From NCBI RefSeq assembly GCF_003369835.1, contig NZ_QPMJ01000002.1, positions 1,178,001 to 1,242,000 of the forward strand: a stretch of DNA of 64,000 nt, given 5' to 3'. The stretch is from Halorussus rarus (GTDB lineage: Archaea > Halobacteriota > Halobacteria > Halobacteriales > Haladaptataceae). Within the stretch, counting starts at the first letter, position 1. Each line of letters starts with the position of its first letter. The position numbers and the translations under genes were made by a program. Positions 17,168-24,593 of this stretch are shown here, piece after piece. The notes below the pieces were generated by a model. It was not told where the DNA came from, did not search any database, and saw only the letters and a list, made by a program, of their open reading frames with translations.

Positions 17168-17998
17168 ATGAGCGCGGACCCCGGGACGTTCGAGGTGGCA
17201 CTGTGCCAGTACGAGTTCGCCGACGTCGAGTCGGTCGACGCCCTCCGTCGGCGCGTCGAGCGGCTGTTCGACCGGGCGGGCGCGGCCGACTGCTACGTCC
17301 TGCCGGAGCTGTTCGCCAGCGACTGTCTCCCCGCCGGCGGCGAACTCGCGACCCTCGACTCGGCCCGGCGGGCCGCGCTCCACGACGCGCTCGCCGACGC
17401 GGCCGCCGACCGAGAGGCCGTCGTCGTCGGCGGGTCGTACAACGTCGCCGAGGACGGGGCGGTGTACAATCGGTGTCCCGTCGCGACGCCGGACGGGGGC
17501 GTCGAGACCTACGACAAGCGCCACCTCATCCCCGAGGAGCGAGCGGCGGGCAAGCGCGCGGGCGAGACCGACCCGCCGGTGATCGAGCATCGCGGGGTCG
17601 GCGTGGGCGTCGCGGTCTGCTACGACGTGGAGTTTCCCGAACTGGTCCGGGGGCTCGCCGACCGCGGCGCCGAGGTCGTCGCGGTCCCGTCGTGGACGGG
17701 CGAGGAGGCCGGATTCCAACGGGTCCGGCGGTGCGCGGCCGCCAGAGCGGTCGAGAACCAGTGCTACGTCGCGCAGGTCAGCGTCGTCGGCGAGCGGTCG
17801 GCGGACCTGCGCGGCACTGGCCGGTCGGCGGTGTTCGCACCGTGCGACGACGTCGTCGGCCCGCGGGGCACCCGGCTCTCGCTGCCGCGCGACGAGGCGG
17901 CGGCCGGAACGTGCTCGGTGGACGTGCGTGCACTTCGACGATCGCGGTCGGACGCGTCGGTGCGACCCTACACCGACGCCGCGGGACGCGAGGAGTGA
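17168..17998 (+). CDS. Nitrilase-family carbon-nitrogen hydrolase (omega-amidase / N-carbamoyl-amine amidohydrolase type)
   Basis: 276 residues from the ATG at 17168. The Glu-Lys-Cys triad is clear: E47 in LPELF, K117 in TYDKRHLIPEE, C151 in AVCYDVEFPEL. The family hydrolyses amides such as N-carbamoylputrescine, N-carbamoyl-beta-alanine or omega-amides. It reads divergently from the importer operon and heads a rightward series (amidohydrolase, Lrp regulator, dimethylargininase-like protein, aminotransferase, FAD oxidase). With a putrescine-type importer next door, carbamoyl- or amide-nitrogen release from an imported amine is reasonable, but the motifs do not separate the subfamilies. Earlier in-frame starts exist but would add a tail not seen in the family. 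Confidence 0.85.
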   Translation: MSADPGTFEVALCQYEFADVESVDALRRRVERLFDRAGAADCYVLPELFASDCLPAGGELATLDSARRAALHDALADAAADREAVVVGGSYNVAEDGAVYNRCPVATPDGGVETYDKRHLIPEERAAGKRAGETDPPVIEHRGVGVGVAVCYDVEFPELVRGLADRGAEVVAVPSWTGEEAGFQRVRRCAAARAVENQCYVAQVSVVGERSADLRGTGRSAVFAPCDDVVGPRGTRLSLPRDEAAAGTCSVDVRALRRSRSDASVRPYTDAAGREE

Positions 17999-18049
17999 AA
18001 TATGGACAGAAGCAGAACGAATACGGGAACGCGGAGAGAACCCACGGAT

Positions 18050-18502
18050 ATGAGCATCGACGAGATTGACGCGAAGATACTGAAAATTTTACAGGCGGAC
18101 GGCCGGACCGCCCTGTCGGAGATCGCCCGGCGGCTCGACATGGGGAGCGCCACGATCCACGAGCGGGTCAACACCCTGGAGGAGGAGGGGTACATCCAGG
18201 ACTACCGGGCGGTGCTCGACGCCGAACTGCTCGGCCTCGACAAGGTGGCGTTCATCCGGGTCGAGACCCGGGCCGGGCGGTTCTCGGAGGTGGCCGAGCG
18301 GCTCGCCGAGGAGGGCGCCATCCAGGAGATCCACGAGCTCACCGGCGAGGCCGACCTGCTGTTGAAGGTCCGGGTCGGCGACCGGGAGGACCTGACCGAC
18401 TTCCTGAGCCGCATCGGCAAGTACGAGGGCGTCGTCTCGACCACGACCGACGTGGCCCTCCGGAGCGTCAAGGAAGAGAACCGGCTGAACATCCCCGACT
18501 GA
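18050..18502 (+). CDS. Lrp/AsnC family transcriptional regulator
   Basis: 150 residues from the ATG at 18050. Winged helix-turn-helix at residues 3-60 (IDAKILKILQADGR, ARRLDMGSATIHERVNTLEEEGYI), then an alpha/beta RAM ligand-binding domain ending with a TTTDVALRSVKEENRL strand. Such proteins sense amino acids and control nearby catabolic or transport genes. Its TGA shares a base with the ATG of the dimethylargininase-like gene (TGATG), so the two are translated together. It is the obvious candidate regulator for the whole 9-22 kb locus. Confidence 0.92.
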   Translation: MSIDEIDAKILKILQADGRTALSEIARRLDMGSATIHERVNTLEEEGYIQDYRAVLDAELLGLDKVAFIRVETRAGRFSEVAERLAEEGAIQEIHELTGEADLLLKVRVGDREDLTDFLSRIGKYEGVVSTTTDVALRSVKEENRLNIPD

Positions 18503-19377
18503 TGACCGGATGGGACCTCTCGCCGTCGGTCCGGAGCGAGGTCGGCCGGCTTGAGCGCGCGCTGGTCCACGAGCCCGGCCCGGAGTTCTCGACCGTGGTC
18601 GACCCGGACGCGTGGAGCTGGGACGGGCTCCCCCGCCAGGAGACCGCGGCCGAGGAACACCGGGCGCTGGTCGAGCAACTGGAGGACAGCGGCGTGACGG
18701 TCCACCGCCTCGACGGCGCGCGCGAGGGGCTGGCCGAGTCGCTGTTCGTCCGGGACGTGGGCCTCGCGGTCGAGGGCGGCCTCGTCGTCGGGAAGATGGT
18801 CGAGGAGACGCGCCACGGCGAGGAGCGCCGGGTCGCCGAGCGGGCGCTCGACCTGGGAATTCCGATCTACCACACGGTCCACGGCCCCGGCGGGTTCGAG
18901 GCCGGCAACGTGGTGTGGATCGACGAGGAGACCGTCGCCGTCGGCCGGTCCCAGACCACCAACGCCGAGGGCATCCGGCAGGTCCGGACCGTGCTCGAGA
19001 CCTACGACATCGACGTCGTGGAGGTACCCATCTTCGGGAGCACCGAGAGCACCGGCCAGACCCACCTCGCGCTGGTGTTCGGGATGGTGGCCGAGGACCT
19101 CGCACTGGTCTACCCCCAGGCGGTCCCCCCGGAGTTCCTCGAACTCCTGCACGACCGCGGGATCGAGACGGTGAAGGTCCCGATGCGCGAGCAGCGGAAC
19201 CGCGCGACCAGCACGGTCGTCGTCGAACCCGGTCGGGTGCTGCTCCCCTCCGGCAACCCCCGCGTGCGGGAGTCGCTCGCCGAGCGGGGCATCGACGTGG
19301 TCGAACTCGACCTCAGAGAGATCCGGAAGACGGGCGGCGGGCTGAAAGGGCTGGTCCTCCCCCTGGAGCGGAGCTGA
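18502..19377 (+). CDS. Dimethylargininase/arginine-deiminase-fold protein lacking the catalytic cysteine
   Basis: 291 residues with the full five-bladed guanidine-modifying fold by motif order: LVHEPGPE (22-29), FVRD (82-85), GFEAGNVVWI (131-140), QTTNAEGI (151-158), THL (187-189) and a C-terminal KTGGGL-KGLVLPLER. In active family members the last motif is GGGxHCxxxPL; here the His-Cys pair is Lys-Gly (282-283), and the protein contains no cysteine at all. The Asp after the catalytic HL is Ala190, and EGGD is EAGN. Asp85, Glu133 and His188 remain. So classical Cys-mediated guanidine hydrolysis is not possible; it may bind a guanidine compound, act as a sensor with the coupled Lrp protein, or catalyse something else. 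One-base overlap with the Lrp gene. Confidence 0.85.
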   Translation: MTGWDLSPSVRSEVGRLERALVHEPGPEFSTVVDPDAWSWDGLPRQETAAEEHRALVEQLEDSGVTVHRLDGAREGLAESLFVRDVGLAVEGGLVVGKMVEETRHGEERRVAERALDLGIPIYHTVHGPGGFEAGNVVWIDEETVAVGRSQTTNAEGIRQVRTVLETYDIDVVEVPIFGSTESTGQTHLALVFGMVAEDLALVYPQAVPPEFLELLHDRGIETVKVPMREQRNRATSTVVVEPGRVLLPSGNPRVRESLAERGIDVVELDLREIRKTGGGLKGLVLPLERS

Positions 19378-19441
19378 CCGGGCGCTTTTCCCCGCATCCG
19401 GATAGAAGCCGTATCATTTTCGTGTTTTTCACGTTTTTGCC

Positions 19442-19452
19442 AAAGATTTATT
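19442..19452 (+). promoter_or_regulatory. AT-rich promoter element of the aminotransferase gene
   Basis: AAAGATTTATT lies 26-36 bp before the ATG at 19478 at TATA distance; the leading octamer also occurs in the ALDH promoter at 10851-10858. A small CGTG-T5-CACG inverted repeat lies just upstream, near 19421-19433. Confidence 0.4.
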
Positions 19453-19477
19453 GAGAGCGGTTCCGTCGTGTGTGACG

Positions 19478-20869
19478 ATGAGTCTCGGTGACAAAGAGCA
19501 AGAGCGGGACCACGCAGAGCGACTCCGCGAGCGGACGGGCAAGAGCGAGCAGTTCTTCGAGCGGGCCAAGCGGACCACGCCCCTCGGCGTCGAGTCGAAC
19601 GTCCGCGCGTTCGACCCCTACCCCTTCTACGTGGAAGAGGCGGACGGCTCGTACCTGTACGACGTGGACGGCAACGAGTACCTGGACTTCCTGCTGGCAC
19701 TCGGCCCGATCATCCTCGGGCACGGCCACCCGGAGGTCCGGGAGGCGGTAAAGGCGCAGGTCGACAAGTGCGACCTGACAGCCACGCCACAGCCGATCGC
19801 GATCGAGTTCATGGAGAAGGTCGCGGAGATGACCCCCAGCATCGAGAAGGTCCGACTGGCCAACTCCGGGAGCGAGGCGACCATGCACGCGATGCGGGTC
19901 GCCCGGTCGTACACCGGCCGGGACAAGATCGCCAAGCCCGAGGGCGGCTACGCCGGCGCGCACGACTACGCCCTCCAGAGCGTCTACGCCAGCGAGGACG
20001 CCCTGGGACCGGCCGACGCGCCCAACACGGTCTCGTACGGGACGGGCATCCCCGAGGCGGTCTCGGACACCGTGGTTCCGTTCCCGTACAACGACAAGGA
20101 AGCGACCGAGGAGATCCTCCGCGAGCAGGCCGACGACGTCGCGGCGGTCATCATCGAGCCGGTGATGTTCTCCTGCGGCTGTCTCAAGCCCCGGGACGGC
20201 TACCACGAGTTCCTCCGTGACCTGACGGAGGAACTGGGCATCGTCCTCATCTGGGACGAGGTGATGACGGGGTTCCGGCTCGGCCCGCAGAGCGCGCAGG
20301 GCCGGTTCGGCGTCACGCCCGACATGACCACCTTCGCGAAGGCCGCGGGCGGCGGCTACCAGATGGCCGGCTTCGGCGGGAAGGCCGAGATCATGGACGA
20401 GATCGCGCCGCCCGAGAAGAAGGAAGACGAGAAGTGGCACGCCTCGGCCTTCCACGGCGGTACTTACAACGGCCACCCGGTCTCGGCCGCCGCGGGCCTC
20501 AAGACCCTGGAGATCCTCGACGAGCGCGACGTGTACGAGCACATCGAGGAGATGGGCGACCGGCTGTTCACGGGCCTCCAGGAGGTCGCCGACGACGTGG
20601 GCATCGCCGCGAACGTCCAGCACATCGGGTCGATGGGCCAGGTGTACATGACCGACCACGACATCCACAGCTACCGGGACACCTGGCACGCCAACGAGGA
20701 GCAGTTCGCCGACTGGTGGCTCGAGGCCGCCGGCGACGGCGTGCTGTTCGGCAACCCGATGCAGGGCGAGCGGTTCTTCACCACCTACACCCACACCGAC
20801 GAGGAGATAGACCGGGCGCTGGAGACCGCCGAGGACGCCTTCCGCGCGGTCGACCACGAGTACGAGTGA
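19478..20869 (+). CDS. Class-III pyridoxal-phosphate aminotransferase (glutamate-1-semialdehyde-aminomutase-like)
   Basis: 463 residues from the ATG at 19478, supported by the AT-rich box about 30 bp before it. Family motifs: NSGSEATMHAMRVARSYTGR, the PLP-contacting IIEP, WDEVMTGFR, and the Schiff-base lysine K288 in TFAKAAGGG. It resembles glutamate-1-semialdehyde aminomutase more than omega-amine transaminases of the PuuE type, but its place in a catabolic locus argues against haem biosynthesis. It would move an amino group to or from an omega-amino acid or amino-aldehyde, feeding the aldehyde dehydrogenases. The FAD oxidase starts 13 bp after its stop, so the two form an operon. Confidence 0.88.
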   Translation: MSLGDKEQERDHAERLRERTGKSEQFFERAKRTTPLGVESNVRAFDPYPFYVEEADGSYLYDVDGNEYLDFLLALGPIILGHGHPEVREAVKAQVDKCDLTATPQPIAIEFMEKVAEMTPSIEKVRLANSGSEATMHAMRVARSYTGRDKIAKPEGGYAGAHDYALQSVYASEDALGPADAPNTVSYGTGIPEAVSDTVVPFPYNDKEATEEILREQADDVAAVIIEPVMFSCGCLKPRDGYHEFLRDLTEELGIVLIWDEVMTGFRLGPQSAQGRFGVTPDMTTFAKAAGGGYQMAGFGGKAEIMDEIAPPEKKEDEKWHASAFHGGTYNGHPVSAAAGLKTLEILDERDVYEHIEEMGDRLFTGLQEVADDVGIAANVQHIGSMGQVYMTDHDIHSYRDTWHANEEQFADWWLEAAGDGVLFGNPMQGERFFTTYTHTDEEIDRALETAEDAFRAVDHEYE

Positions 20870-20882
20870 GCTCGACCGAGAG

Positions 20883-22103
20883 ATGATGAACGAACAGGAA
20901 TCGCGTTCCGGAGAGAGTTCGACCGAGGGCCGACGCGGGGCGAAGGACCGCCCTCGCGGGAGCTACGACGTCATCGTCGTCGGCGGCGGGGTCGTCGGCT
21001 GCGCCGTCGCCCGCGAACTCGCGGCCGACCGCGAGGTGCTGGTCGTCGAGCGCGGCCAGATCGCCGGCGAAGCCACCGCGCTCGCGGCCGGCGAGATCAC
21101 CATGTCGCCGTCGTACACCGACGAGCCCGGCATCGCCGACCACGCCAACGAGTTCTTCCGGGCCTACGACGGCACCGGCGAGTTCTCGTTCGCCGAGCGA
21201 CACAGCGTCGAACTCGTCCCGCCCGACCGGGAGGGCGAGGCCCGCAGGCGCGTCGAGCGGCTCGCCGACCGGGGCGTCGCCGTCGAGTTCCTCGAACCCG
21301 GGGCGGTCGAGCGCCGGCACTCGCGGTTCGACCTGTCGAGGTTCGCCGGGGCGGTCCGCCACGAGGACACCGGGTTCGTCGACCCCTACACCTTCGCGGT
21401 CACGCTCAAGGAGGACGCCGAGGCCCGCGGCGCGACGATTCTGACCGACACCGAGGTCGCGGGACTGGTGACCGATGGAACCGGTATCGCGGGCGTCGAG
21501 ACCGACGCCGGCGCGTTCGAGGCGCCACAAGTGGTCGTCGCCGCGGGGTGGCGGACCGAGCCGTTCCTCCGCGACCGGCTCGAGCTCCCGGTCCGGCCGT
21601 ACCGGACCCAGTGCGTGGTGCTGGACCCCGACGAGGCGCTCGACGAGGACTTCCCGATGGGCTGGGTGCCCGGCGAGCACGTCTACTTCCGGCCCGAGCG
21701 CAACGGCGACCTGCTGGTCGGGGGCTGGTCGTTCGCCGAGGACGACCCCGAGGGCGCGAGCGACCGGGAGGACGAGGCGTTCCGCGACCACGTCGCCGAC
21801 CTGGTCCCGGGCTTCCTCCGGGCGTTCGACCGCGCCCGGTTCGTCAACGGCTGGGCCGGCGTGGACGGCGCGACCCCGGACACCCGCCCCGTCGTCGACG
21901 CGCCCGCCGAGGCCCCCGACGGACTGGTCGTCGCCACGGGGTTCCACGGCCGCGGGGTGATGACCGCGCCCGTCGCGGCGACCGCGGTGCGCGAGCTGGT
22001 CGGCGGCGAGCCGGCGCCGTTCCCGCTGTCGCCGTTCGCGCTCGACAGGTTCGAGTCGCGGAGCCGGGACTTCGAGTTCTTCAGCATCAGCGCGGGCGAC
22101 TGA
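20883..22103 (+). CDS. FAD-dependent amino-acid/amine oxidoreductase (DadA/glycine-oxidase family)
   Basis: 406 residues. After a disordered acidic N-terminus comes the dinucleotide-binding strand YDVIVVGGGVVGCAVARELA (GGGVVG at 34-39), then the DAO-family middle domain and the C-terminal flavin motif GVDGATPDTRPVVD...GLVVATGFHGRGVMTAP. The family oxidises secondary or primary amines (sarcosine, glycine, D-amino acids, N-alkyl amines) to imines, which hydrolyse to aldehydes. Directly downstream of the aminotransferase with a 13-bp gap, and followed by the HalOD1 gene 33 bp later. Role in this locus: oxidative deamination or N-dealkylation of the imported amine (inference). Confidence 0.85.
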   Translation: MMNEQESRSGESSTEGRRGAKDRPRGSYDVIVVGGGVVGCAVARELAADREVLVVERGQIAGEATALAAGEITMSPSYTDEPGIADHANEFFRAYDGTGEFSFAERHSVELVPPDREGEARRRVERLADRGVAVEFLEPGAVERRHSRFDLSRFAGAVRHEDTGFVDPYTFAVTLKEDAEARGATILTDTEVAGLVTDGTGIAGVETDAGAFEAPQVVVAAGWRTEPFLRDRLELPVRPYRTQCVVLDPDEALDEDFPMGWVPGEHVYFRPERNGDLLVGGWSFAEDDPEGASDREDEAFRDHVADLVPGFLRAFDRARFVNGWAGVDGATPDTRPVVDAPAEAPDGLVVATGFHGRGVMTAPVAATAVRELVGGEPAPFPLSPFALDRFESRSRDFEFFSISAGD

Positions 22104-22136
22104 GCGAGAGAGATCTCTCACAGCACACTACCAACC

Positions 22137-22454
22137 ATGACAAACGCGAACCGAGACGCGAACGGACGCCCGGAGAACGCCATCTACCGCAGCGCGGACC
22201 ACCCCGCCGAAGGACAGTCGGTGAGTCGAACGGTGGTCGAGGCCGTCGCGACCCTCGAAGACGCGGACGAAACCGAGCTACCCGCTCTCGCAGCGTTCGT
22301 CGACCCCGACGCCCTGAACAGCCTCTTCGGGGCGCGGTTCGACGGACGCCGGCGGGCGGTCGAGGGACGAGTCGAGTTCGAGTACGCCGGCTACCGGGTC
22401 GCCGTCGAGTCCGACGGCGCGCTCACCGTCAGTCGAACCCCGGCCGACGAGTAG
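22137..22454 (+). CDS. HalOD1 output-domain protein
   Basis: 105 residues. The middle and C-terminal part match the haloarchaeal HalOD1 output domain: a VVEAVATLEDADETELPALAAFVDP segment followed by ALNSLF and the beta strands VEFEYAGYRVAVESDGALTV. HalOD1 usually sits at the end of signal proteins; here it stands alone, as in many haloarchaeal genomes. Function unknown beyond a presumed regulatory role. It follows the FAD oxidase by 33 bp and may end the same transcript. Confidence 0.8.
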   Translation: MTNANRDANGRPENAIYRSADHPAEGQSVSRTVVEAVATLEDADETELPALAAFVDPDALNSLFGARFDGRRRAVEGRVEFEYAGYRVAVESDGALTVSRTPADE

Positions 22455-22466
22455 CGCGCCGGCGGG

Positions 22467-24335
22467 TCACTCGTGGGGGTGACACCGCTCGATGGCCTCC
22501 CAGACCGACTCCTTGCGGCCGAGGAAGGTGATGTGGTCGCCGCTCTGGAGGGTGAAGTTCTCGTCGGGCACCTCGGTCTCGCCGTCCCTGCCGACCAGCG
22601 CGATGAGCACGCCGTTCGGGAGCTCGTCGTCGAGCTCCGCGATGGTCTTGCCGACGAGGTCCTCCGCGGTGACCTCGATCTCCTGGACGTCGCCGGTCCG
22701 ACCGAGCTCGGTCATCCAGTTCGAGAGCGCGGGCCGCTCGATGACGTTGTCGATGGCCCACGCGGTCGCCGACGAGGCGTCGATGGTCCGCACCCCGAGG
22801 TCCTCGAAGGCGTCGACGTTGTCGGGGTTGTTGGCCCGCGCGATGATGGTCTCGGCGTCGAACTTCGAGTCGGCCAGCTGGGCGACCAGCAGGTTGGCGT
22901 CGTCGTCGCCGGTCGCGGCCACGACGATCTTGGCGTTGTCCGCGCCCGCGCTCCGGAGCACTTCGGTGTCGGTGCCGTCGCCGTGGTGGACGGTGAAGTT
23001 CTCGGATCGGGCCATCTGTACCATCTCCTGGTCTCGCTCGATGATGACCACGTTCTCGCCGCGGTCTTCGAGGCGTTCGGCGAGCGACCGGCCCACCTTC
23101 CCGCCTCCGATGATGATTACACGCATGGGTATCACGTTCAGGTACTCGGCGATCTGTCGGGCGAACCCGCCCTCGAACACGACCGTCGTCAGGATGACGA
23201 GGAAGACGGTCCCGACGAGGACGTTGGCCGCCCCAGGCATGTTGGCGTTCTGCAACTGAACCGCGAACAGGGTGGCGACCGACGCGGGGATGATGCCCCG
23301 CGGACCGACCGAGCTCATGAAGATGCGCTCCTCGAACGTGTAGCGGTCGCCGGTCGACGACAGCAGCACGGCCGCCGGTCGGATGATCGCCGCCACGGCC
23401 ACGACGACCACGAGCCCCTCGGGACCGAGCGCGAGGAGGTCCTCGAACTCGAGCAGGGCCGCCAGCGCGATGAACACGAACGACAGCACCAGCAGGGTGA
23501 TGTCGCCCTTGAACGCCGCGATGTCCTCCTCGTAGGGGACGTCGAGGTTCCCGAGCAGGATGCCGGCGGTGGCGACCGCCGCGATGCCCGACTCGGTCGC
23601 GAGCTCGTTTGCGGCGCCGAAGGCGATGAGCGCGCCGGCCAGCGTGATGAGCCGGGCGTTCTGCGGAGCGTTGGCCGGCGAGAGGTCGACGTAGCGGAGC
23701 AGGTACCAGACCACGCCCGCGACGACGATGCCGACCACCACGCCGATTCCGAGCCGGCGCGCGAAGTCGGAGACGATGAAGCCGACCGTCGGCTCCGGCT
23801 CCAGCACGACCTCGAAGGCGACCACCGCCAGGATGGCGGCGGTCACGTCGTTGACGACGCCCTCGGTCTCCAGCGCGATTGCCACCCGGTCGCGGACGGG
23901 CACCACCTCTAGGATGGGCGTGATGACGGTCGGGCCGGTGGCGACCAGCAGCGCGCCGACGAGCATCGAGACGTCCCACGGCTGGTCGAGCGCGTACTTG
24001 ACCACGACCGAGGTGCCGACGAGCGCGATGGCTGCGCCGAGGGTGACGAGCTTGAGCGTCGCCGACGGCGCCTCCCGGAGCTTCTCGACGGTGAGGTGGA
24101 ACGCGCCCTCGAAGACGATGATGGCCACCGAGAGGCCGACGATGGCCGACAGCGCGCCGCCGAACGCCTCGGGAGTGATGAGCTGGAGCCCCTCGGGACC
24201 GACGACGATGCCCGACAGGATGAGAAACAGCACGCTGGGCACCTGGAAGCGGTCGGCCAGCACCTGGGCTCCCACGCCGAGGCCGATGATCGCGGCGACG
24301 ATGGGGACGAGGGATGCGCCACCTTCTGCTGCCAC
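22467..24335 (-). CDS. Cation/proton antiporter with C-terminal TrkA-N and TrkA-C domains
   Basis: 622 residues. Residues 1 to about 400 form a CPA-type exchanger with about 12 membrane helices, including EGVVNDVTAAIL (the Asn-Asp of the CPA1 group) and SVGPRGIIPASVA. A TrkA-N domain follows (VIIIGGGKVGRSLAERL, NAD-type Rossmann), then a TrkA-C domain to the end. It would exchange K+ or Na+ for protons under nucleotide control, useful for salt-in osmoadaptation. No ATG fits; the GTG at 24333-24335 has a strong Shine-Dalgarno GGAGGT nine bases upstream, and the frame upstream of it is a non-homologous antisense extension. It converges with the HalOD1 gene, 12 bp apart. Confidence 0.88.
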   Translation of the reverse strand: MAAEGGASLVPIVAAIIGLGVGAQVLADRFQVPSVLFLILSGIVVGPEGLQLITPEAFGGALSAIVGLSVAIIVFEGAFHLTVEKLREAPSATLKLVTLGAAIALVGTSVVVKYALDQPWDVSMLVGALLVATGPTVITPILEVVPVRDRVAIALETEGVVNDVTAAILAVVAFEVVLEPEPTVGFIVSDFARRLGIGVVVGIVVAGVVWYLLRYVDLSPANAPQNARLITLAGALIAFGAANELATESGIAAVATAGILLGNLDVPYEEDIAAFKGDITLLVLSFVFIALAALLEFEDLLALGPEGLVVVVAVAAIIRPAAVLLSSTGDRYTFEERIFMSSVGPRGIIPASVATLFAVQLQNANMPGAANVLVGTVFLVILTTVVFEGGFARQIAEYLNVIPMRVIIIGGGKVGRSLAERLEDRGENVVIIERDQEMVQMARSENFTVHHGDGTDTEVLRSAGADNAKIVVAATGDDDANLLVAQLADSKFDAETIIARANNPDNVDAFEDLGVRTIDASSATAWAIDNVIERPALSNWMTELGRTGDVQEIEVTAEDLVGKTIAELDDELPNGVLIALVGRDGETEVPDENFTLQSGDHITFLGRKESVWEAIERCHPHE

Positions 24336-24344
24336 TCTTGTGAG

Positions 24345-24350
24345 ACCTCC
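24345..24350 (-). promoter_or_regulatory. Strong ribosome-binding site that fixes the antiporter GTG start
   Basis: GGAGGT on the minus strand is nine bases before the GTG at 24335; this is unusual among the largely leaderless genes of this window and selects a non-ATG start. Confidence 0.65.
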
Positions 24351-24487
24351 GTGTCCGAACCGAATGGGGTAGGGACGTTTAAAATGGTCGAAAACGGTCA
24401 GGAGTTGGTGGTTGCGTGGCTTTATCAGCATGGGCTGTGAATGGTCCGGGTCGGAGCCGAAGACATCGGCACCGAGGGGACGCGCAC

Positions 24488-24513
24488 CGGGCCGCGGCAA
24501 CGCCTTGCCGCGG
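24488..24513. repeat. Perfect 11-bp stem hairpin upstream of the methylase gene
   Basis: GGCCGCGGCAA (24488-24498), loop CGCC, TTGCCGCGGCC (24503-24513). It lies in the divergent gap 81 bp before the methylase GTG. Around it, the segment CGGAGCCGAA occurs twice, near 24454 and 24542. Confidence 0.6.
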
Positions 24514-24559
24514 CCGACAACAGCCCGGCGTCGGACCGGCCCGGAGCCGAAACAACAGC

Positions 24560-24566
24560 TAATTAA
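24560..24566 (+). promoter_or_regulatory. TATA-like box of the DNA methylase gene
   Basis: TAATTAA is centred 31 bp before the GTG at 24594, supporting that start and a leaderless transcript. Confidence 0.5.
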
Positions 24567-24593
24567 CCGCCTCGCGTCCACCGGGGAACCACC

